A DNA stretch of 26,465 nucleotides, from the NCBI GenBank assembly GCA_022925895.1, contig JAKSYS010000770.1:1-26465 (forward strand). Reading direction: 5' to 3'. Numbering within the stretch: position 1 is the first letter of the stretch; each line of letters begins with the position of its first letter. A model generated the notes under the pieces. That model saw nothing but the letters and a program-made list of their open reading frames with translations. It ran no database searches and was not told where the DNA came from. The position numbers and the translations under genes are program-made. This DNA comes from Fragilaria crotonensis. Its lineage: Eukaryota; Bacillariophyta; Fragilariophyceae; Fragilariales; Fragilariaceae. This document shows, one piece after another, positions 19,753-26,465 of this stretch.

Positions 19753-20610
19753 TCATGAACGCTCCGCAATGTAGTTCGCGATGCTCATACTTGCGGTCAA
19801 ACCTGGACTTTCGATACCTAATAAATGAAACAGACCAGGAACGCCATGATCTTTAGGCTCGGCAATAAGAATATCCATAAATGGAGCATCTCCTTCATTT
19901 TGCAGGAGGGGATGATAAAGCTTGGGTCGCAATCCGGCGTAATCGGACACGATCGAGTCATCCTGAAGATTCGGCCAATATTTTCTCACTTGTTCATAAA
20001 ATCAATTGGATCTCGATGGATCTGGACTCATATCAATGTCGTCTAATTGCACCGATGGGTCGATCCACTGAACGTCAGGTCCAAATTTAGTAGATTGGCC
20101 CATCCAGTCGATTGTTGCATGCACACCCAGGCCACCAGGTTCTGGGACTGGATACACCAAGTGTTGAAAAGCAGGTTTCGGTGTTCCCTGCAGTCGAAAG
20201 TAGTTTCTCTTGGCAAAAAAATGTCTTGGTGGCTGCCATTTAGTCGTTTTGTGGAGATGGAGTGCACTCTTGTCTGCCGATAGGCCAGCACAATTGACCA
20301 CCATGTCACATTGCAAGTCCATGCCGTCGATGCGGAGCGAAATAACTGTATCGTGCTCATCATTCTGAACACGACCTCCATCCACGCAAGTCCGTAACAA
20401 CAACGCGGCCTTGTGATATTCTGCATCTGCCAAGAGACTCTGCAGGAACGAGTGCGAATCTAGGACACCCGTCGAGGGTGAATAGAGAGCACCACCACCA
20501 ACGGATGTGACCTCCGGTTCTAAAATTGCAACATCGTCCGATGAAAGGAGTCGTGCATCATCATCCACTCCAGTTGGCAATATGTTGGATTTTCCGGGTT
20601 TCTCGCACAA
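19753..20610 (-). pseudogene. L2HGDH: L-2-hydroxyglutarate dehydrogenase-like, 5'-truncated, in-frame stop
   Basis: Members are FAD-dependent oxidoreductases of the DAO type, usually over 400 residues, that oxidise L-2-hydroxyglutarate to 2-oxoglutarate, often in mitochondria. Present here are LSSDDVAILEPEV, SPSTGVLDSHSF, VVNCAGLSADK, HFFAKRNYF, VYPVPEPGGLGVHATIDW and, after the stop, the diagnostic C-terminus GLRPKL and GVPGLFHLLGIESPGLTASM. Two defects are seen. The N-terminal FAD-binding fold (the GxGxxG region, about 150 residues) is absent, and the 480 bp upstream do not encode it. An in-frame TGA at 20004-20002 interrupts an otherwise continuous frame (SRSN-stop-FYEQVRKYW). A CGA to TGA change is the simplest explanation. 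The fragment could be a pseudogene, or the first exon may lie beyond an unrecognised intron. Confidence 0.75.
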
Positions 20611-21091
20611 GGTTTTTAGTTTTTACACCATACGAAATGGCTGACAACAAGCAATGGAATGGGTGTTTGTTTTTCGCAGTTCGTATAGATCTATGCATAC
20701 TGTTAATTGCCCGCCAAAAGGATTCTTAGCGGAAGGATTGGCATTCGTTCATGTTTCACACATGTCTTCTTGTATCAATAAAAGTGACGCTTTTGTTTTG
20801 TTTTGTCTTGAAAACGCAGAACTCTGCTATGCAAAGTGTGCGTGACGCTTTGTTATCTTTGATACGCAATTTGGTTCGTAACCCCTCAATTTGGCGCCTT
20901 AATTTACTAATTGAGCCGAATGAAGGCGCGCCGGCCGGATAGCCTTAATTAAACACCCCTGTAATTGGTTTACATGTGGTATGCTCATAGATTCGGCAGG
21001 GACCACATCCAGCGTCCAGAGATTCTTACTTTCCGCAAATTGAAACATTCATTCTCACTTTTTCCCAAGTGAGAGATTCGCACGGCAAACA
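20611..21091. promoter_or_regulatory. Flank upstream of the serine protease homologue
   Basis: This divergent spacer lies between the truncated oxidoreductase and the protease homologue. No gene is supported. It includes a GGCGCGCC and TTAATTAA cluster (20928-20951) and a hairpin close to the next start codon (21053-21074). Confidence 0.35.
21053..21074 (+). promoter_or_regulatory. Hairpin in the probable 5' UTR of the protease homologue
   Basis: TCTCACTT pairs with AAGTGAGA across a 6-nt loop, ending 17 nt before the ATG at 21092. In an mRNA leader this could affect initiation. That is inference from position only. Confidence 0.4.
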
Positions 21092-22027
21092 ATGACAGGA
21101 CGCCTTTTTCTTCTCGTGCTGTGCCTTGTTCTCCAAGCCACATGCCACGTTGTTGTTGCCTCGGTGATGGACGAAGCTGAAGCCGTCGTACCAACCAAGA
21201 TGCGAAACTTGAAGTCTCGAATCGTCGGAGGTAAAGCGGTCGTACCAACCACAAAGATGCGAAACTTGGAGTCTCGAATCATTGGAGGTGTCAAGGCAGA
21301 TCCAAAGAGATATCCATACTTCACGCAATTGATAATACCGTTCTATTCTTCTACGGCAGAGTACGTTGCCTACTGCGGAGGGACTCTGATTGCTAGTGAT
21401 GTTGTGTTGACTGCAGCCAGTTGTTTCATTCCAAAGTCTCGTTTGTTTTTTGCTTATGCAGCCGATGCGTATGTCAATGCTACTAGCATTTATGAGTCTC
21501 CTACCGAGTATTACAGGGTGGCAAGCACGTACCTTCCTCATCCATTGCATAAGGGCATTAATTCCACCAACGATGTTGCACTGGTTTTTCTCGACACACG
21601 AGTTACTGGCGTGACGTTGGCGAAGATCAACAAGATCGCATCTTCCCCTGCTGTTGGTAGTGCCCTGACCACCATTGGGCTTGGGCTTCTCAAGTCATCC
21701 CCTGCGGTCGAGGCAACTGACCTCATGACGGTTTCGATCAACACACTTACTGCTACTGCGTGCAGTAAGTTTTTCAGTATTGGTTTCAAGAGCGTGAATC
21801 AAATCTGTGCTGGAAGTACAAAGGGCACCTGTAAAGGCGATTCCGGAGGTCCACTTCTCATTAAAGGCACTTCTGCACGCACGGATGTTCAAGTGGGTAT
21901 CACGTCCTATAGTATTGGTGCCTGTGGAACTTATCCGACTGCGTACACGAGATTGTCCCAGTATGCAACCTGGATTACTTCCAATGTTTGCAAGTACAGC
22001 AAATTCAAGCCCTCCACATGCGCGTAA
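21092..22027 (+). CDS. Secreted trypsin-fold serine protease homologue, catalytic His replaced
   Basis: A complete single-exon frame of 311 residues with a signal peptide (LFLLVLCLVLQATC, cut about residue 24). The peptidase S1 fold is clear: RIIGG activation site (62-66), CGGTLIASDVVLTAASCF, TNDVALVFLD with the triad Asp (about 161), CKGDSGGPLL with the triad Ser (about 251), and a C-terminal TRLSQYATWI helix. The triad histidine, normally in TAAHC, is Ser here (Ser110, codon AGT). That needs at least two base changes from a His codon. The usual trypsin Asp at the base of the specificity pocket is Gly. The protein should therefore be inactive as a protease. The activation segment is duplicated (RIVGG at 43-47 and RIIGG at 63-67). 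Secreted S1 homologues with broken triads act as inhibitors or binding proteins in oomycetes and animals; the role here is unknown. Confidence 0.9.
   Translation: MTGRLFLLVLCLVLQATCHVVVASVMDEAEAVVPTKMRNLKSRIVGGKAVVPTTKMRNLESRIIGGVKADPKRYPYFTQLIIPFYSSTAEYVAYCGGTLIASDVVLTAASCFIPKSRLFFAYAADAYVNATSIYESPTEYYRVASTYLPHPLHKGINSTNDVALVFLDTRVTGVTLAKINKIASSPAVGSALTTIGLGLLKSSPAVEATDLMTVSINTLTATACSKFFSIGFKSVNQICAGSTKGTCKGDSGGPLLIKGTSARTDVQVGITSYSIGACGTYPTAYTRLSQYATWITSNVCKYSKFKPSTCA
21185..21298 (+). repeat. Tandem duplication of the zymogen activation segment
   Basis: Two copies of about 54 and 60 bp (21185-21238 and 21239-21298) share VVPT-KMRNL-SRI-GG at protein level. The copies differ by substitutions and in-frame 3-bp insertions, so the duplication is not brand new. 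Confidence 0.85.
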
Positions 22028-23550
22028 GATATGACGCGATGAAGTCAAATGGAATCACAGGACTGTCATCAGGCGATCAACAAGGTGAGCCTTCACATGG
22101 AAACATACCGAACATACATACATAGGGCGCCGACAGAGCAATATCGAAGTTGAAAGCATAATCCTCGCTGTTGAAGCACCATACGTAAACGTAAAAATAG
22201 CTGCCGAAGCCAAGGCCTATTTCTGCAGTTGTGCAGTTAAAGTAGCTTGTCGTACTTCAAAAATTAGAATAGGAGCGGGTCGATCCAAAATCGGTTGCGC
22301 AGGATTGAGCATAATGAGGTAGTGTCGACACCACGGTAACATGCACTCCGAATACGTCGTACACAACTATGAGCATGTCCACCCACCGTCGCCACATCTA
22401 TTCAGGGTCGCCGCACAGTTTATCAAGGAGCAGCACTCCATGGACGGCCAATCCGGACCCGAGTAATCCAAAAAAAAACCAACATAGTCCGAGTAATCAG
22501 AAATCAGAGTATGTGTATGTGTATGCGGTGTGTGGTGTGTGGCGTGCATCTTGAGATGGAGTCCAACCATTTGGTGTCTGGTACAAGCAGCTCGTTCGAA
22601 ACCCTGTACAAGTACCTGCGAAAAGGCCGATTTGGTGAAAATTGAGAAGAGTGGCGCAAGATTTGAGTTTGCAGATAAACACAAGAAGGTCCCTTGATGT
22701 TAACGATGCTGACTGAATGGTGGTTGTGGCGAGAACGATCAAAATAGATGGCCCGCCTTGAAGTATCGAATCCATGATTTGAAGGCAGAGCCCATAATTG
22801 CCACCACCACCCTTTTCGAATGGGAATTGCAGTAGCAGTACTTCGTCGTGGCCAACTCTACTCTACAGACAAACCAAAAAAATGATGATATAGAATGCTA
22901 TTGTGTCAGTGTGGGAAGCACACACCCAAAGTGCAAAGCGCAGAAAGAGGGTACAGCACAGAAAGAGGGTACAATTACTCAAAAAACACGCGATCCTTTG
23001 CCACAGTTTCACCATAAGCGAACCGCGACAAAGCACGGCCCTGATGTCCATACATAGTCTCGCCGATTCATTCTCTGCGTTGTTACACGAGACGCGCCAT
23101 AGTTTCAGGATATCCCGCCGAGCCATTCATAATTTATTCGGAGAATGTTGACGCTTCTCGTTGGAATTCATCATGCTCCGGGATGGTAGTGTTGTTCGTT
23201 GTACAAACCTTGGTAGAACTACTACACTAGTCGTAGAGTGTGTCCTATGATACAACACGAGGAGTCGACAACGTTATGCGTCGCATCACTGGCCTCCGGT
23301 ACATCCGGTAGTTGCTATTACACCCTGTTGATTGAAGCCTCATCCATGCGACACGAACAGTATGGTACTTTTTTGTCGCACATGCAATTCATGCATCCTG
23401 TTTACATACCCAAACCATTGCTAGTTCAAGCCAATTCACGACCTTCATCTTTGTGTTTTGCCCATGGTTCAACCAGTATTAGTATTCGGGCGATTGCACC
23501 ACTCTCCCCTTTTCAACCAATCTGTGCTCTTCGAAATTCGCTTTACGCTT
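22028..23550. other. Intergenic between protease homologue and retroelement
   Basis: No supported gene. Open frames of 60-131 codons overlap on both strands without features. It contains a GT-rich low-complexity tract (22507-22545), a duplicated 15-mer (22941-22973) and one ACTTGTAC complement (22606-22613). The 3' end of the retroelement was not located here. Confidence 0.4.
22941..22973 (+). repeat. Two copies of CAGAAAGAGGGTACA, period 18 bp
   Basis: Exact copies at 22941-22955 and 22959-22973 separated by GCA. A minor tandem duplication. Confidence 0.8.
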
Positions 23551-26464
23551 CTAATGTAGTACCTTACGGTCGAAGAAATGACCAGACTTCAAACGTCTCA
23601 CCTTTATGGACAGCAAAGGAAGTTTGGGGTTAGCCCCTCCGAACATTGCCTTGTCATTGATTAAGACCGGAGCACCCGATGCAGCAAACTTCCATGTGAC
23701 AAGATGATACGAACATTTCGACAACTCCAGCGCGCCACCCGAGATACCCAACAGCTGTGACCACACATTAGCATTATTCTTCATTTGGTCTCTTACCGCA
23801 AGGGATGTAGCGTCGCATACAGGATCATAAAAACTGTTGGTCTGCCCGTTTGAGTCATCAACATAACCAATCATACCCACTTCACTAGTCCGGCTGTGAT
23901 CGGGAGTACTGTACTGCGCCAATGTTGCAAGGTCCTCATAACAATCATACAATACACTCGAAATAAAACACCAGATAGCGGAGAATTTCCACTGCCTTGT
24001 CCTGTACCGTAAATGGGGTATTCCGCCGAGTGTTGATATCCTTCTGGGGCCAATCCGATGTCAGTCCGAATCCGATATTCTGCATTTTTCAATGTGTTCG
24101 CGTTCGATACTGTAACCGGCGCTGCTACTCCAAATTTTTTACTCGCAAGCATTGCCAAATTGGGGATAATCCGATCATAACACGCCGTCGCGTCGTAATT
24201 GGTAAGAGCAATCGTCTTCCTGGTGATCCGGGACAATTCCAGTTGTATTTCTTCCATAAACACAGGATCCGTGGCATTATGTTTAGGACGCGAACCGAAC
24301 TGTCCACGGTTAAGCTGTGCGAGAGCGTCTGCCTGTAATAGTGCCGACCTCCATTTCAATCCCAATATCAGGTTATAATCGGCTTCATAAATATGTATAA
24401 TGCGTGTTCTGTGTATACGAATATTGCCCGGTTCCTTAAACAACACAGAGTTTGCAACCTTTTGCCACCGACGATACGAGTATCCTCTTTCCAGCGCATA
24501 ATTCATCAATGTCATGTGGACCCGCAAAATTTCGCTCTGCTTAAAATCCAATTCCTCTCGCGATCGTTTGTGTTCGTCACTCTCATCCTCGGTAGCATGA
24601 GAATATAAGTGTTTTGCAATCATTGCTTTATAGTGTCCCAGATGCATCCGAGATGGCGAGGTAACTGTCGATTTTCTCCATACCTTTAATTTTGAAACAT
24701 AATCTTGCTCATCGATGGTTGGGAACACGCGCATTTGTGCCAATTCATCCGTGATTCGTAAGTGCTGGATCAAGGTCTTGAGGTTTTCATCACAATCCGA
24801 AAGATACGGATAAATACCCTCAAGGATATGATTCGCGAACGGGCCATCTCCGCAGTATCCAAGATGGTTACTCAAGGGTGGACTTGTGAAGGGAGTCCCC
24901 GCAGCTTGGCCAAAATGTTTTTGATTTCTGGCCCGGAGATGTTCAATGACTTCAGTTGGAACATCAATTTGTTGCCACTGAGCACACCTTGGATCTTGGT
25001 CAGGATGTAATGGGATTTCAATTCGGGAAACGCCAGTTCTCTCCTTAACCCCCTCATGGCCCGAATCTTTGCGTACAATTTATTTTTCACTTCCGCCACA
25101 TGCAGTTGTCTCAACGTCTTTGCCCGGGATTTATCAGATGCTTTGTGAGATTTTTCTAGCTCTTGAATTTGCCGAAGTCTTTCGTGTTCACGTTGTTCAA
25201 AACTTGCATTGACCAGTTCTTTCACTCGCAACTCCGCCTGTCGAAGATGTTGTATGCATTCGCGTTCGTTTCCAGGGGGTAGCGTATTACCGTACAGTTC
25301 CCGCCATTGTTGTCTAATAGACTGTGTGTTGTCCAGTCGTGTCTTAGCCATCGACAGACACTTCTTAAGAATCTGAACTTTCTTGCGTTCGGTGCGCAGT
25401 TCCACTGACCATTGGGGTTCACCATATTTTCGAATGGACTTCTCGGCTGCTGGGCTGGCCTCTACTACATCTTTATCAAGCCGTTCTGCAAAAGAGTGTC
25501 GATTTCCCGGAAGCAAGAGCCAATCTATTCTCCGAAATACATTATGCTGTTCAAGAAGATCATATTTCCTTCGAACATAAGCTGTAACCTGGTGTAAGTT
25601 GTTGGATTTTAATAATCTTGGTTCCATTTTGGACAAGGGTTGGGTGGGATGACCGAACAACGCTGTGACCGAAAAATCAACAAAGTATGGACGATGGTCT
25701 GTCGTATACCGTGCATTAAAAGGTTCATATCCAGCCTTCTGAACTGCTGTTGCCACTGCTGCAGTACCCAAAACATAATCCAAACGTTTCTGACCTCTTG
25801 CATACGTCACTGGAAGATGCAAAGCATGTTGTTGGCGCATGATGTCGATCAAACCCAGTGATTGCATTACCGCTATCATTCCGTCAGCCTCTTGACCAAT
25901 GTCCTCGTTAAAATCCCCCATGACCAATAATTCATGTCCTGCATTTTTACATCCGATTAAATACCGTTTGAGATCACGCCGAAACGCTCGTCGAGGATGT
26001 ATAACCGAATCCTGTGTTTGCATAAGCAGGCTATATTGTTGCGATGCAGCAGTTATCCCTCCCGTGACGGGGGTATCTGTAACAACCTGATATGCCGAAA
26101 CGATCGTGACAATCCGCCCTGCTCTTCCAATAAACGATTGACTAACCCAGCGTCCCCATTTATCAACATACCGATCTCTCATACGTCCGGTAGCATCTCC
26201 GAGCGTAATCATGAATGTGCCTCCCGGTTTATACAATCTCTGAAATTCCATAGGTGTCGTTCCAAAATTTATCCTTGTGCGTGTCCAATGTTGTTGAGTA
26301 GTGTGGTACAAAATACTTCGTACTTGGGATTTAGTAGTATCAAGGTTGTGTTCCTGACCACACGAGACGTCAGCCTGGACCTCTTTTAATACTTTGCAGA
26401 AAATATCAAACTGCCAACCCATTCGATCAATCTGAAATCCGTTCACGTTTACACCAGGGGTTAG
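23551..26464 (-). mobile_element. Non-LTR retroelement: endonuclease plus reverse transcriptase, partial and broken
   Basis: The first frame (26464-24872) is open to the window edge. It carries an APE-like endonuclease: GQEHNLD (Glu about 32 from 26446), GDFNED (about 177-182), RLDYVLG (about 221-227) and TTDHRPYFVDF. A long basic helical linker follows. The second frame (from about 24900 to 23871) holds the reverse transcriptase N-terminal half with motif A, TNYDATACYDRI, and motif B, GTGQGSGNSP. The third frame (to 23551) holds motif C, GYVDDSNGQ. This order is that of a LINE-type retrotransposon, which copies its RNA into nicked chromosomal DNA. Two single-base losses split the frame, one in the C run at 24897-24900 and one near 23979. 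Beyond 23551 no continuation was recognised, so the 3' part is missing or diverged. The 5' end lies outside the window. Confidence 0.85.
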
Positions 26465-26465
26465 G

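Noticed and set aside
20002-20004. TGA in the oxidoreductase as a selenocysteine codon
   Set aside because: The position is not a conserved Cys in the family, and no selenocysteine-insertion hairpin was recognised downstream. A nonsense change or error is simpler.
23238-23633. 131-codon plus-strand frame near the retroelement
   Set aside because: It overlaps the end of the reverse transcriptase frame and shows no recognisable features.

Overview
This window looks like nuclear DNA of a diatom, probably a pennate one, and certainly of a photosynthetic stramenopile type. Three things point there: an IPSEIGRLTQL-type leucine-rich-repeat protein, a pair of proteins from a family with no known function that I associate with diatom genomes, and a non-LTR reverse transcriptase of the stramenopile kind. 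Genes are spaced a few hundred to about 2,000 bases apart. Introns are short GT-AG introns, and there is no operon structure. No rRNA, tRNA or CRISPR array was found.

Layout. 369-2566 (+) is transketolase with one 130-nt intron. 3605-3925 is a small hAT-like MITE with an 8-bp target duplication. 7203-4079 (-) is a large DDE-type transposase gene with one probable intron and an intact DDE set. 8193-9337 (+) is a secreted Arg/Pro/Thr-repeat plus LRR protein, broken. 10918-9825 (-) is a membrane-anchored FkbM-type methyltransferase. 12499-11737 (-) is a BCNT/Swc5 (CFDP1) chromatin-remodelling subunit. 12763-13116 is a degenerate inverted-repeat element. 15048-15680 (+) and 16844-16152 (-) are a convergent pair of paralogues of the unknown-function family. 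17052-17713 is a second hAT-like MITE with its own 8-bp target duplication. 18309-19489 (+) is a short SART-1/Snu66 tri-snRNP protein. 20610-19753 (-) is the C-terminal part of an L-2-hydroxyglutarate dehydrogenase-like oxidoreductase. 21092-22027 (+) is a secreted trypsin-fold protein lacking the catalytic histidine. 26464-23551 (-) is an endonuclease plus reverse transcriptase retroelement running off the right edge.

Two window-wide patterns matter for any reader. First, well-conserved genes are repeatedly broken by one- or two-base losses, mostly in short homopolymers. I count eight such breaks (transketolase, LRR, FkbM, BCNT twice, SART-1, reverse transcriptase twice), plus two in-frame nonsense codons. 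This looks more like residual long-read assembly error than mass gene death, so the broken genes are probably functional unless reads say otherwise. Second, the 8-mer ACTTGTAC (or its complement) occurs twelve times, in none of the confident coding exons. About one copy is expected by chance.

The genes are independent housekeeping, secreted or mobile units and I see no common pathway. The most original items are the unknown-function paralogue pair, the trypsin-fold pseudoenzyme with a duplicated activation site, the two hAT-like MITEs built from short subterminal repeats, and the ACTTGTAC intergenic word.
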